Positions 10,300 through 46,869 of a DNA stretch of 64,000 nt are shown here, piece after piece (within the stretch, counting starts at the first letter, position 1; each line of letters opens with the position of its first letter). A program made the translations under genes and the position numbers. Under the pieces are notes generated by a model that was given only the letters and a program-made list of their open reading frames with translations, did not search any database and was not told the DNA's origin. The stretch comes from Echiichthys vipera (lineage: Eukaryota > Chordata > Actinopteri > Perciformes > Trachinidae): assembly GCA_963691815.1 (NCBI GenBank), contig OY829653.1:31103750-31167749 (forward strand), given 5' to 3'.

Positions 10300-13200
10300 T
10301 ATTATATTTATAGATTACTCTATGTTTTATGAATCTATGTTGTTTTTTTCTGTAGCTCCAGCACTGAACTCTTTAACGCGTTGATTTCACTTCTGCTGAA
10401 GTTTTTCTTCTTACAGCCTCTTTTTAGTGACATCTCTGTGTCAGAGTGTTTGCACACAGCGCAACACCTGCCCTTATATAGTGTTTAGAAGACGTTAACA
10501 TATGCTAATCAAGAAGGATTCCTCATTCAGCTCATCTTCACATCATTTCTCTGAACAGGAAATGAAGAGAACTTCAAGTTAATGTTGCTGCAGGAGGCCC
10601 ACTTTGTCTGCAATATGTTAATATAGGCTGAACTTTATGGGTCACAGTGTCACTGAAACCACTGTATTACAATGAACCAGACACCACATTAATTCTTGCA
10701 CACAATAAATTGTAAATTTAATTCTTGTATTTTAAAGTTGACCAAAGAACAGAATCCTGTGTCCCAAAACTGCAGTCACTAAATACAGGATACCATACAA
10801 AACCTTCAAAATGCAACAATTACAAACATTTTGTTCAACAGATAACAATTCTACAGTATAAATGTATACAATACTGTTTTGTTTTTATTTGGCACTTGAC
10901 CACAAGATGCTATTTTATGTTTTAACAGAAATGTTACACCCGACGTACTGTAGCTTTTTTTTATTAAGAAAAAAAAAAACCTCATTAAAATACAATAAAA
11001 GCAACAGATGGTGACAGTATTGTTGCAGTGTGATTTTTCAATTTGTCTGCATTTTTTTTTCTCACAAAAAACAGCAGTTATTTAGTAGACCATTCAAAGC
11101 TTTTCTAATTGGAAAACAATGCAAGAACTAAGAGGGCTTTGCTGTGCCCTGGGGAGGGCTTAGGTACATTCAGGGGAGGCTGACGCTGGTCCTGGTTGGA
11201 CTATCACACAAACCTCAGGGAGAGCTTTCCTCTCTTTTCTTTGACAGTGAAGGGAAGAAAGAAACATGTCAATCTAATCCATCTGTTGGAATATAATGGG
11301 TGTCTTCTTATTAATGGGACAGCACTTATACTGAACTACAACATGTCATTCCTTGTATGTAATACTTTAAACAGTGTATATGCTAGTTAATTGAAGCGGT
11401 AGAATTGGGACTGCTGCTAAAGAATTCAGTCGTCTCTGTGTATGTTTGACCCTGGTACAGACACAATTAGATTGTGATTTCATTATTGAGCCCAACACAG
11501 CATCCCCATTTAACAGTGTCTTTATATGAATAGATTGTTGTGTGTGGTCTTTGTTTCCTTCCATGAAGTGATTCATGTGAACCCTCAGATATGCCAGCTT
11601 TGGCGGTCCATACGCTGTCAATAACACTGACTACTGGTAGTACTAACGATGAAAATACCAACATACAGAAGCGAGCTCAGAGCTGGATGGGCAACTGGCC
11701 GTTTAGCCACTGATATCCATAAACACACACATGCGCATAGGTCACATGCATACGTGTTATTTAGTCTGTGCACTCCTGCACCCAACTGTTCAACATGCGG
11801 CAGTTAAAAACATCTAAAAGTGAAGGTGAAGAAGTGTGTCTCTGTTCTTCAGTAGTAAATGTCAAAAAAGAAACTGGTTTGCATGCTTGACATCCCGCAA
11901 TAGCTTAAATAAACAAACATTTTTTTCCCGCAACATTTGTTACAAACTGAGCAGTCTGAACTATCTATGTAACTATTTGCTCTACAAATTTCGGTGCACT
12001 TTAACATTTCTACACTTGACTCAAATACTTTAAAGACTAGTTTTCTATTTTCCTTAAGTTAGAGCGCAGTAATACACTGCCACTCCGGAACCCTCTGCCA
12101 AATTCTCTGTGATATGAAAAAGCACTAGAATAGATGATGGATAAAGGGATGGGTTTCATTCTTCATTACATCAGTGAGACTTCACTAAACAAAATCAAAC
12201 TACTGATTAGGGCGCATATGCATAGTAGCATAATATTACACGTTCATGTAATTTCGTCCTAGCACAAAATATGAAACAAATTCTATCAAGTTTGCAAAAT
12301 ACACAAACACACGTACACATTCTCACAGTAGAAAAGAGGAAACTCAAAGCAGTACTCATTCTGAGTGAAGGACTAACTTCACAAGTCCTCTCTGCAGATT
12401 AAATAATCTCATCTACGGTATGTCCTGTTATCCAACACCATCATGTTTCTCTCTCTCGTCGTCTCATGCACACACTCTGTCCATGATACACATTCAAGTG
12501 ACAGAGGCTCTGTGTCGCCCCGGCTGGAGCCTCCAGGGGCACAGAGAGCCAAGCAAAGACACCGATGCAGGGACTCCAGTTTATACTGTATATATACACA
12601 ACCTACTCTAGACCTTCCTTATACTCTGGCGTGCCTATAGGAGAACTGAGGGATCCTGGTCTAATACAATCAGTGGGGTTTGAGAGCTTGATGAGGGTTT
12701 GGGAAAGTCTTCAGTTTGAGTCTGTGTTGGGGTCTGGAGGTTTTAGATAAACAGCTCAGGGTGGTAAACTGGAGAATTTGGCTCCTGTGCCCATCTTTGA
12801 TATCCTCAGTGCATGTTGAAGGTCTGTCTTCTTCATCGTCATCAGCTTGTCATTCTTCATCATCAGGCTGCTCCAAAGTGGAGAGTTAAGGGCATTTGGA
12901 ATCACCCAGAGAAGCACTGTGAGGAGACGGATAAATGTAAAGAGTCAGATTACAACGAAAGGTGCTAATGTGTTGATCATTATTATCACATGTCGCCTTT
13001 TATGGTTTCCAATGACAATGACACAGAAGAGAACAGCTCAAGTGCTGTGAGAGCTCTGTTCAAAATACATCACCAAAACTGCACTTTGGACTTTTGTTCT
13101 ACAAACAACAACTATGAGGCTTTTACATGAACACTTTATCAAATACCAACATCAATAATCATTTTTCAACTGACTGATTTCTTAAGCTCTCTTACTGTCC

Positions 13201-14932
13201 CAGTCAGGGGTGGGAAATATAACACAAAATAATATACGACAAATAAAGATACATCATAACACTGATGTTTATAAAAACCATTGTCACAGTGGTGAGAGGT
13301 CCCATAAGGTAAGGGAGAGATACCATGGGATAAACCATAGGGAAAAATCTCTGCCAGTGAACGTATATCATCAGATGACCAAACCTAACCTGGTATTTAC
13401 TGAGCTATGCTGTAAAAGTCAATGTGTTTACGCAGGAATTAAACTTGATCTGGGACAGAAAATAACCTGGAGAAAATGTCTGTCTCATTTTCCAAACCAT
13501 GTGAACACCACAAGAAAGTCTCACAATAAATAAAAGAAGAATAAAGTTTAACAAAAAAGCTTTAAGATTAGTCAGCTCTTCTAAAACAAGAGTAGGACGA
13601 GGTGAAGACATTCACAGAGACATCTGACAGACGGCTGTTTGCTAACTTCTGCTTTCTGCAGTCATATGCCCATCTTAACTACCAACTGGTTTTATGAATC
13701 ACTAGCTTCTGACAACACACAACACACCTTTTATTACTATCAGCTCAGACTTACAGTCATCATAGCCTCGAGTTTAGTGCTGCTGCAACCTTGAGTTTAG
13801 AGTCACAAAAACTAAAGAAATGCTTGTTGACTTCACAAAACAGAAAAGCTCCAAAAGTGTCCCAAACATCCACAGAGGGACAACACATATTCCTGGGTTT
13901 CATCTATAGTGAAGAGTTGAACTTCTAAGAGAAGACTGAGGTTCTTTAGAAGAGTGCCAAAGACAGACAAATCCTCCACACGGGGGCTTTCCAAATAAGC
14001 AGCTTTTTCAGAGCATCAACTCGTTCAACAACTACCCCAAAATAACAGGCCACCTCCTACAAAGTCTCTAATGCCAGTCCATGAACTACAAATAGTCTAA
14101 GAGCCAGTGACATGGTGGATGACCCATCCCACATGATGCACAGTGCACACAGCCTCTGCAGAGCTACTCTCCAGCAGGCATGCTCACGGCCTGAGAGGCA
14201 CAAGTGTTTGTTCCTGAGGTGAAACCATAGCCTTACTACTAGTGGCACTTTGTGAAACTGTCTGGAACACCACCAGCACACTTTCAGTAACAATCTCCTC
14301 GCTTAACTTGCTACGCTTTGCTGTTTTCAAAAAGCTGAGTTTAAGTCTCTATGAACCGAAAGTTGTTACCCAGTGTGTACCCAGTGAGTGGTGCACAGTT
14401 ACAAGACTGATTTAAATCAAATCTTTGGTGTTTGATTGGCCTGCTATAAAGTGGTTGGGTTTGGAGTTTAGTGCCATACGGAGCTACAGAGCAGAGAGAG
14501 GACTTCTCCATGGTCACACCCCAACCGGAGGATAAAGGCTTGCCTGCCTGCCTGCAGGTCGGCTGAGAGCCTCCCTGAAACAGACCTCAGCCCCGTTGGT
14601 TTGGAATTGAAAATGTTGGTTACATACATACAGATTCTATGAATGGTGTTTTTTTCCCCACTGGTATCCAAACACGACTGCTGTAGCTAGCAAGGCTCAT
14701 TTCATTTGATTCTATTTTGTAAACAAGTCATAATTTCAAACCATTTTACCTTGTTTTACAGGAACATAAAAAGACACGTTTTTTTGTTGTTTTTTTTTTT
14801 ACATATTTTTCATATAGATCAATGAACAATTAACACAGGGGCACAGAGCTAAAACTGAGAAAATGTATTTTAGTTGCACTGCAGGTGAATCTGTTGGGTA
14901 TGAAGCTTACAGGTTGTTTTGATGACTCAGGT
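10300..14932 (-). other. ncald: probable ncald 3' UTR and downstream sequence; repeat-poor
   Basis: About 4.6 kb lies downstream of the ncald stop codon. Unlike everything around it, I recognise no transposon in this stretch. Minus-strand polyadenylation signals (TTTATT on +) occur among other places at 10960-10965 and 10884-10889. A long 3' UTR fits both observations, but the true end cannot be read from sequence alone. No coding exon is visible on either strand. Confidence 0.4.
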
Positions 14933-35770
<20,838 letters not shown>

Positions 35771-35803
35771 GTCTGTTGGTCCGGTCAAACACTCAGATCA
35801 CAG
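35771..35803 (-). other. ncald: ncald 5' UTR part of first coding exon, with upstream acceptor
   Basis: Read on the minus strand, a polypyrimidine tract ending ctctctcccag precedes 33 bp of leader before the ATG. So at least one noncoding exon must lie further right. The candidate is at 60532. Confidence 0.65.
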
Positions 35804-36090
35804 CTGGGAGAGAGGGAGTGAGAAGATTTGGTTTTAGGTGGGACAACTGTCAACAGACAATTTAATGTGCAATATACTGTAGTGTTCTATTGATTTCTTG
35901 GGTCCAAGCTAAGGAGTCCAAGGGTCCAAGGACAGAGATGAAAAGAAAAACTGTTCATCACACGGATACAATATGGATACAATATATAGATACCAGAATA
36001 CCAGAATTACAAGCAGAATTGGATAAACTCATTTACTTGTGTTTTGGAATAATGTGCTAGCACACGCAGGGGTAGAAAGCACACAAGAAT

Positions 36091-36678
36091 CACTCACACT
36101 GTCCCTCCGCACCGCGCCCCGGGCTTTAGGGTACTTGTCCCCCCTCCCTCTCCCCCCGCGCCCCAGGCCCGTTTGTACTCACACCGCCTGGGCCTCGGCG
36201 AATGCTTCTTGCTGCCTATACGTCATCACGCCGTAACACGTCACACGCATTGATGCACGTCATCGCGATGCGTCGCTTTGTTTCCAAGTTTTTGTGCGTC
36301 TTGTCCGACTGTTTTTGAATATTTTCATCTACCAAATCTGCAGTAAACACTCCACCTCCGCATCACACCAACATGAACCTTTCGCCGCCATTGTTGTTGT
36401 TGTTAAATGTCCGCGCATGGTCCCTCCTTCTATTTTCTATGTCCAAACAGGCGCACATAAATTACGTCAGAACCATCGTAGGCCTCGTGCTCGTACACGT
36501 ACGCACGCTCGTGCTCGTACATGTGCAGACGTGCTTTACAAAAGCCCACCTCTCTCAGGCGGGCCATGGACGGCCCGCTGTCAGTTATGCGCGGAGTGGG
36601 TGCACTCACACTGGTCAAACGCACTAGGCTTTAGCTGAAAAAATGTATTTGGCCCGGTGCGGAAGGACAGTGTTAGTG
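36091..36678. mobile_element. long-TIR nonautonomous DNA element (MITE), GC-rich
   Basis: The ends are inverted: CACTCACACTGTCCCTCCGC on the left and the reverse complement of CACTAACACTGTCCTTCCGC on the right, with weaker similarity continuing to about 90 bp. There is no transposase frame. Target-site duplications are not evident, so the superfamily is uncertain; hAT-like is a guess. It lies about 290 bp upstream of the ncald coding exon. Confidence 0.65.
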
Positions 36679-37284
36679 CGCCTAGTGCCATAAACTGCAG
36701 GAATCCCAAAATTAGAAATAAGGAAAGCTCCTTTTCAGCTCAGATAGCATAAGGAGCATAAGCAGCACGTGTCAGAGTGTTAAGTGTTAGATTTAGCCTG
36801 TTTCAAGGTAAGACAACTCCACATTGTTACTGCCTGTTTATAACTATGCATTTAGAGTTTCAGTGTGCAACATATTGTTAAAGAAAAAATAATTCACAAA
36901 AGTGTGCTGAGCCCCTTTTCATGATTTCCTGCAGCAGTCATTACAAATATGAAGAATGAGGGAATGTCATTATTTTTTTTCTGGGGTTTGAACTCATAAC
37001 CATGGGTCGTACAGTCGGTCCTTTGAAAAACATGTTATGTGTTATATTACCACAGCCGACCCAACGCATATTCAAACTACACAGCTGCTTAGGACCCCGT
37101 GGCTACACAAGTGCCTGAAATGCCTCACAGGACAGCTTGAAGCTGGTCGACTCGCTACGCAAGCTGTAAGCCCCTGCAAAATATGCAAGGGCTCTGCTCT
37201 GAAGCAGATCTATATGGTTACGGAAAAAAAGAAACTAAAAGACATAAAGATGAAATATGGAAAACATGTTCTTTCTAATATAAT
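36679..37284. other. ncald 5' intron, nothing recognised
   Basis: No repeat or exon identified. A 93-codon frame at 37037-37318 has no family resemblance. Confidence 0.4.
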
Positions 37285-37287
37285 TTT

Positions 37288-37445
37288 AGAGTCCCAGCCT
37301 GGTCAGATGCGTACATGAACTGATGAAGCCTCTTGGATGAGAGGTGAAACGTCTTCCTAGACAAATAACCAAGTCCAGTTGCTTTTGACTGAAATTGCTT
37401 TGGGGATAACGATGACCTGGACAAGTGAGAACATTAACAGGCTTA
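37288..37445 (+). repeat. interspersed repeat (CTGATGAAGCCTCTTGGATG type)
   Basis: The block runs from CCCAGCCTGGTCAGATGCG to TGACCTGGACAAGTGAGAAC. An inverted copy lies at 53667-53822. I recall this motif as frequent in fish next to retroelement coding remnants, but do not assign a family. Confidence 0.6.
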
Positions 37446-37920
37446 GCAAATAACAGCAACGTTAAGTTGATAACATCAGCCTCCAGTGCATCTCTCAGTC
37501 GGTCTGTGTTGTGATCGCTTGCAGTCACTTTCAGGACTGTGTTCTGTCCTCTGACTCTGAGCCTGACAAGAGGGAGAGTCTTATACACATTTGATAAACA
37601 TCAACCAGCAACAGTGTTTATAAACTGCAGCTTGTAAAAGATAACTGCGTTGCATGTGAACTTATGTTCATGTGTCTGTGCATAAAATGATTCCTGTGCT
37701 TTCCAGCAGCAACCTCTGTGGGGACCAGTCCAAAGGTGCACACGATTTTAAAAGAAGACAAAGATGGTCTAATGGCTCAGTCAAATTAGAGTTAAAACGG
37801 TAGTGGATTGAGCCTCGTGGGACCGTCCACAAACTACTGGAACTTTCCATGGAAAACAGCACTGTGTACTCTGAGTACACACAACACCATATGCCTGACA
37901 TGGGTTTAATTAGTCTATAA

Positions 37921-38732
<812 letters not shown>

Positions 38733-38889
38733 ATCATTCTAATCTCATTCCTCTCCGGGAACCATCACCTTATCGTGGTGGAGAGGTTTGTGTGTCCCTG
38801 TGAACCTGAGGGCTGTGTTGTCTGGAGCTTAATGCTCCTGGTAGGGTCTCCCATGGCAAAGTGGTCTCAGGCGAGGGGCCGGACTAAGA

Positions 38890-40449
38890 ATGGTTCACAA
38901 AGACTCAATGGACAAACAACAAAGAGGAAGAGAGACCCTGCCCGGAGGAAGCCCGGGGCCCCCGTCTGGAGCCAGGCCCAGACGGAGGGCTCGCCGGCGA
39001 GTGCCTGGTGGCCGGGTTTGCCACGGAGCCCGGCCGGGCACAGCCCGAAAAAGTGACGTGGCACCTCCCTCCTCTCCATCCTGTGGGCCCACCACTCGCA
39101 GGAGGAACCACTTGGGTCGGGTGCGCTGCTGCACGGGTGGCAGTGAAGGTGAGGGGCCTCGACGGACCAGACAAGGGCAGCAGAAGCTGGCTCTTGGGAC
39201 GTGGAATGTCACCTCTCTGTCGGGGAAGGAGCCGGAGCTTGTGCGGGAGGTGGAGCGCTACCAGTTAGATCTGGTGGGGCTTACCTCCACACACAGTCTC
39301 GGTTCTGGAACCGTTCTCCTGGATAGGGGTTGGACACTATTCTTCTCTGGAGTTGCCCAGGGTGTGAGGCGCCGGGCGGGTGTGGGGATATTCACAAACC
39401 CCCGGCTGAGCGCCGCGGTGTTGGAGTTCACCCCGGTGGACGAGAGGGTCGCCTCCTTACGCCTGCGGGTGGTAGGGGGGAAAACTATGACTGTTGTTTG
39501 TGCATATGCACCAAACAGCAGTTCAGAGTATTCGGCCTTCTTGGAGACCCTGAATGGAGTCCTGCATGGGGCTCCAGTAGGGGACTCAATAGTTCTGCTG
39601 GGAGACTTCAACGCCCACGTGGGCAATGATGGAGACACCTGGAGAGGCGTGATTGGGAGGAACGGCCTCCCTGATCTAAATCTGAGTGGTCGTCAGTTAT
39701 TAGACTTCTGTGCTAGTCACGGATTATCTATAACTAACACCATGTTCGAACATAAGGATGCTCATAAGTGTACGTGGTACCAGAGCACCCTAGGCCAAAG
39801 GTCGATGATCGATTTTGTGATCGTATCATTTGATCTGAGGCCGCATGTTTTGGACACTCGGGTGAAGAGAGGGGCAGAGCTGTCAACTGATCACCATCTG
39901 GTGATGGGTTGGATCAGAGGATGGGGGAAGATTCTGGACAGACCAGGTAAGCCCAAACGAGTAGTGCGGGTGAACTGGGAACGTCTGGAGGAGGCCCCTG
40001 TCCGAGAGATCTTCAACTCACACCTCCGGCGGAGCTTTTCTGGCATCCCTGTGGAGGTTGGGGGCATTGAACCGGAGTGGGCAATGTTCAAAGCTTCAAT
40101 TGCTGAAGCTGCAGCGGTGAGCTGTGGCCTCAAGGTCTTAGGTGCCTCAAGGGGCGGTAACCCTCGAACACCGTGGTGGACACCGGTGGTCAGGGAAGCT
40201 GTCCGACTGAAGAAGGAGGCCTTCCGGGATATGCTATCCCAGAAGACTCCGGAGGCAGTTGCAAGGTACCGACAGGCCAGAAGGGCTGCAGCCTCTGCTG
40301 TGTCAGAGGCAAAGCAGCGGGTGTGGGAGGAGTTCGGAGAAGCCATTTTCGGGCGGCACCAAGGTGCTTCTGGAAAACCATTCGACATCTCAGGAGGGGG
40401 AAACGGGGAACCGTCCAAGCTGTTTACAGTAAAGACGGGACGCTGGTGA
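38890..40449 (+). pseudogene. Rex3 endonuclease frame
   Basis: About 485 meaningful codons: a basic leader, then an APE-type endonuclease with ALGTWNVTSLSG, DERVASLRLRV, LLGDFNAHVGN, GQRSMIDFVIV and the SDH-equivalent STDHHLV. After AEAKQRVWEEFGEA (about 40345) a loss of bases relative to related elements shifts the frame, and the last 30 codons are nonsense. Confidence 0.85.
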
Positions 40450-42080
40450 CCTCAGTCGATGAGGTGATCGGGCGGTGGAAGGAGCACTTTGAGGAACTCC
40501 TTAATCCGACTAACACGCCCTCTTTTGTAGAGGCAGAGCTGGAGGCTGATGGGGAATCATTGTCAATATCCCTGGCGGAAGTCACTGAGGTAGTCAAACA
40601 ACTCCACAGTGGCAAAGCCCCAGGGGTTGATGAGATTCGTCCAGAAATGCTGAAAACTTTGGGTTGGGAGGGGCTGTCTTGGTTGACACGCCTCTTCAAC
40701 ATTGCGTGGAAGTCTGGGACAGTGCCAAGGGAGTGGCAGACCGGGGTGGTGGTTCCTCTTTTTAAAAAGGGGGACCAGAGGGTGTGTGCCAATTACAGGG
40801 GTATCACACTACTCAGCCTCCCTGGTAAAGTCTACTCCAAGGTGCTGGAAAGGAGGGTTCGTCCTATAGTCGAACCTCAGATTGAAGAGGAACAATGTGG
40901 ATTCCGTCCTGGACGTGGAACAACGGACCAGCTCTTCATTCTCGCAAGGATCCTGGAGGGGGCCTGGGAGTATGCTCATCCAGTCTACATGTGTTTTGTG
41001 GATCTGGAGAAGGCATATGACCGGGTTCCTAGGGAGATACTGTGGGAGGTGCTGCGGGAGTATGGGGTGAGGGGGTCACTTCTGTGGGCCATCCAATCTC
41101 TGTACACCCAAAGTGAGAGCTGTGTCCGGATCCTCGGGAGTAAGTCGGATTCGTTTCCGGTGGGGGTTGGCCTCCGCCAGGGGTGCGCTTTGTCACCAAT
41201 CCTGTTCGTGATTTTCATGGACAGGATTTCAAGGCGTAGTCGTGGTGGGGAGGGGTTGCAGTTCGGTGGGCTGAGGATCTCGTCTCTGCTTTTCGCAGAT
41301 GATGTGGTCCTGATGGCATCGTCGGTCAGTGACCTTCAGCACTCACTGGATCGGTTCGCAGCCGAGTGTGAAACGGCTGGGATGAGTATCAGCATCTCTA
41401 AATCTGAGGCCATGGCTCTTAGCAGGAAACCGGTGGATTGCTTACTCCAGGTAGAGAATGAGTCCTTACCCCAAGTGAAGGAGTTCAAGTACCTCGGGAT
41501 CATGTTCACGAGTGAGGGGACGATGGAGCGTGAGTTTGGCCGGAGAATCGGAGCAGCGGGGGCGGTGTTGCAGTCGCTCTACGGCACCGTTGTGACGAAA
41601 AGAGAGCTGAGCCGGAAGGCAAAGCTCTCGATCTACCGGTCAATCTTCGTTCCTACCCTCACCTATGGTCATGAAAGTTGGGTCATGACCGAAAGAACGA
41701 GGTCGCGAGTACAAGCGGCCGAAATGGGTTTTCTCAGGAGGGTGGCTGGAGCCTCCCTTAGAGATAGGGTGAGAAGTTCAGCCATCCGTGAGGAACTCGG
41801 AGTAGAGCCGCTGCTCCTTATCGTTGAAAGGAGCCAGTTGAGGTGGTTCGGGCATCTGGTAAGGATGCCCCCTGGGCGCCTCCCTAGGGAGGTGTTCCAG
41901 GCACGGCCAGCTGGGAGGAGGCCTCGGGGAAGACCCAGGACTAGGTGGAGAGATTATATCTCCACACTGGCCTGGGAACGCCTCGGGATCCCCCAGTTAG
42001 AGCTGGTTAATGTGGCCCAGGAAAGGGAAGTTTGGGGTCCCCTGCTAAAGCTGCTGCCCCCGCGACCCGACCCCGGATAA
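40350..42080 (+). pseudogene. Rex3 reverse-transcriptase frame
   Basis: In the third frame from about 40350 the RT is open to TAA at 42078-42080. Motifs: GKAPGVDEIRPEML, RGITLLSLPGKVYSKVLERR, motif A FVDLEKAYDRVPREIL, motif B GLRQGCALSPILF, motif C LLFADDVVLM with both Asp residues, and the RTE C-terminal block QLRWFGHLVRMPPGRLPREV. The frame also extends upstream of 40350 to 40173, but those codons are out of register with the endonuclease. Only the frameshift prevents a single polyprotein. Confidence 0.87.
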
Positions 42081-42122
42081 GCGGATGAAGATGAGATGAG
42101 ATGAGATGAGATCATTCTAATC

Positions 42123-43730
42123 ATAAGCTCTTTTCAAATCTATGGTTCTAGAAGTAACGAGTAAATCCTGTTATTAATGTAGAGCCAAAGTGTTTAATTT
42201 ATCCCCACAGTTTTTATGTCACCAGGCCACTTTTCCCCAATGAGTGTATCGTTTCATAATACCACTTTTTTGGCCACGTCATTGTTAAGTAAGACAAACA
42301 AGACAGAGCCAGTTAAGTGATTGGCTGTTGCTTCAGGCTGAATAACCAAACAGCTGGTCAGTGAGAAAAATGATCTTATGAAATAAAAGAGTTTTTTTGA
42401 AAATGTTTGAAATAACATTTTTTTTAATTTACGGATGAATATTGGGTTATTCCTTGAGTCACAATAATAATAATAATAATACTCCATGAATTGTCTTTAT
42501 TTATCTGCATGATTATTTATCCCATAATGTATTATGTATTTATTTAACATTAGCCACTTTGGGTCAATAGTGTCAGCCAGGGAAAACGTGAGTGCTGTTT
42601 TATGTCTGCCCTTTTTTGGGACACTAACAGGAAATGCCTGGTCCTGGTGGCTTCATCACATAACCATGTTCTTTCTTTGTATGTGAATAAATACATGCTA
42701 TTATTTTGGCATGTGTGTCAATCAATCAAAAAAATACAATTACAAAGACCAAACAACTTTGACCTAAAATACTTTATTTTGTATGTGCTCAGTTTGTATG
42801 GATTTGTGACCAGTATGTATTCAGCCCTGTTAGCCTTGATATGGCCTTCACTCTAAAAAGCTTCAGGAAATGAGTCACTTGTCACACTGTACTCAAAATC
42901 ACTGAGTGAAGTCCTTGAATAGGGCACTATAGAAAACCTTAGCAAATGACAACAACTGCTGAAAGTTTCTTTCTCACATGGAGAGAGTGCGCAGGTCATC
43001 GGGTGTCAGTGTCTCGTTGACTGCTACAACTGTCTGTCAGTCTTAGAACATAAAGTCAAATCATGGTAGATACTACAACAGCAGACCTCCTGCACTCACT
43101 TCACTGAGGCTACCTCTGAGTAGAAATTCCACAAAGTAAGCAAGGATATTTGAGAAGTGATAACTTATCAGAGTTTTGAATGATCTACTCTCAGAGCACA
43201 GTGGAAACTTGAGTGCCCTAAATCACTTTAAAATAACGAGCCGGGTGGTTAAAGGTGCAGAGCAGCCTCTACCTCTCTTTGGTAAACATGATCATGAAAA
43301 CAGGTGTGATGTCTGGGTAGGACAGAATCCTAATGAAGGGGAGCAATCACGAGTGGCACACTAATTATTGGAAGAATGCTTTTTTTTAGGGAATTGTGTT
43401 TGACACTCTCCTTTGATTACTAGTATCACAGAATGTTGTTTGAACAGCCACACTGAGAACAGCAAAAAAAATAGTAAGCATTTAAACAGCAGCATATTGA
43501 AAAATATGAGGGCAGATAACACAGTAGTAGAGAGCGAATTATAACAAGCTGCACATAGGTCAATAAAAACAAGATAACCTGGACACTGGAATTCAGAGTA
43601 ACAATGAAGACTGCTGATATTTAGCAGGTAAAATGTTCACCATCTGAACACATGAGACCAGCTGATGGGTATTGGCTTTGCAGGTATTTGGTCATACAAA
43701 TGACTAGTAAAGTAAATAATTTGACCTCAT
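42123..43730. other. ncald 5' intron, nothing recognised
   Basis: AT-rich, with a short (AAT)n at 42465-42480. No exon or identifiable transposon. Confidence 0.4.
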
Positions 43731-43734
43731 GGAG

Positions 43735-43935
43735 GCACTACAGGGGTGCTCCTGGAGAGCTACTGTCCTGCATTTTTTAGGTTTCTCCCTGACTCTAATG
43801 ATTAAAGAACCTGTGACAAGCTTCAGCTGCTGGATAACGAGCAGAGCAATAGACTCAGGTGTGTTGGAGCAGAGATAAACCTAAAACATGCAGGACAGTG
43901 GCTCTCCAGGAGCAGGGTTGGGCAGCCCTGGTATA
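43735..43935. mobile_element. hAT-like MITE with CAGGG ends
   Basis: CAGGGGTGCTCCTGGAGAGC on the left is inverted at the right (GCTCTCCAGGAGCAGGGTTG, GGCAGCCCTG), with a shared TACTGTCCTGCAT-type subterminal block and CAACACACCTGAGTCTATTG inside. Typical of fish hAT-derived MITEs. The 8-bp duplication is not clear. Confidence 0.6.
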
Positions 43936-43939
43936 CATC

Positions 43940-44445
43940 TTCTGTCACAGTCACATGAAACCATGGGGCAAAATGACTTATTCCCATTGACTTACATAAT
44001 AAAAGAGATGTCTGTAAATCTGTGGATACATTTATGTGAGCATCACAACGTGCGCTTTTTGCTACCTTCATTAGCCATTTAGCTCAAATTTGCGGAGTAC
44101 ATGTGGTAGTTGGGTCTAATCAAAGTCGGGTCATGTTCTCAGCACAAAAAGACTGCTCCAGAGTTTGTTTGGAACTTCACCTCCTCTCAATGGTCTTGGT
44201 GTGAATTGCTTTGTTCACAAAGAGTGAGATTTGACCGGACTAAGAAGTGCAGGTGTGAAAACACCCAAAGTTATGACAAATCCTTCTGAAGGGGACATGG
44301 ATGTCTGAACCAAATTCCATAGCAATCCATTAAATAGTTGTCAATATATTTCACTCAAAGCCACAAATGTCACCCTTATGGTGGCGCTAGTGGAAAAGAC
44401 AAGTGATCACCAAAGTCAGAGGGATTCATCCTCAACAAACTGCAA
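43940..44445. repeat. cluster of old interspersed-repeat fragments
   Basis: CCATTGACTTACATAATAAA (43986), GGTGTGAAAACACCC (44252) and TGGTGGCGCTAGTGGAAAAG (44380) with CCATAGCAATCCATTAAATA (44318) are pieces of repeats I recall as common in percomorphs. Family names are uncertain. Confidence 0.45.
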
Positions 44446-44863
44446 TCCTAAATATTAATGCAAAGTGTGTTTCTTTCAGGAGGTTTTATCCACGTTCTAG
44501 TGTGCATTCTTCTTTCTCCAATTTCCTTTCCATTCACAAAATGGTTTTGAATTACAAAGCACAAACAAAAGAAGTAGGTAAACAAAGAGATGTAAGGCCT
44601 TCAACATTAAATGAAAGAGCATCAAAGATTTTATGTGCCATGCTTTTTAAAATTGGATTGAATGAATTCCCAGACCTGTGGGTAGGTTTGTTTTGTGCAT
44701 GAGTAGTCCTCTGTCTTAAAATGCTGTGAAACTGTATAACTGAAGGTTTGGGTGAAAAAGGAAATTAAAAAAAAAGTCTTTGCTTTATGCCGATTATCGC
44801 CCTGACTACTGTTTAAGGTACTGTTACAAAAACTGACCTGCAGAGTGATTACCTTTCAGTCTG

Positions 44864-46805
<1,942 letters not shown>

Positions 46806-46831
46806 GTGTGTGTGTGTGTGTGTGTGTGTGT
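46806..46831. repeat. (GT)13 microsatellite
   Basis: A pure GT run on +. Confidence 0.95.
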
Positions 46832-46869
46832 CTGAGCTGCCGGGGTTGAAGTGTTAATAATCAATTTAA

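Larger units (their letters stand above)
38745..42110 (+). mobile_element. Rex3 (RTE-clade) LINE, essentially full length, with TSD
   Basis: The 3366-bp element lies between exact 12-bp repeats ATCATTCTAATC (38733-38744 and 42111-42122). The 5' end carries CTCTCCGGGAACCATCACCT and the 3' end the (GATGA)n tail. Bases 40734-40753 match the degenerate Rex3 PCR primer used in fish cytogenetics, as I remember it, and the companion primer site at about 41178-41198 matches with a few differences. GC-rich compared with its surroundings. One frameshift splits endonuclease and RT frames. Confidence 0.9.

Noticed and set aside
35771..35788. Upstream in-frame ATG of ncald (adds six residues)
   Set aside because: It would bury the MGKQNSK myristoylation signal that every neurocalcin uses; the downstream ATG is the family start.
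39258..40418. Minus-strand ORFs of 126 and 175 codons within Rex3
   Set aside because: Shadows of the GC-rich Rex3 coding strand; the + frame carries the EN and RT motifs.
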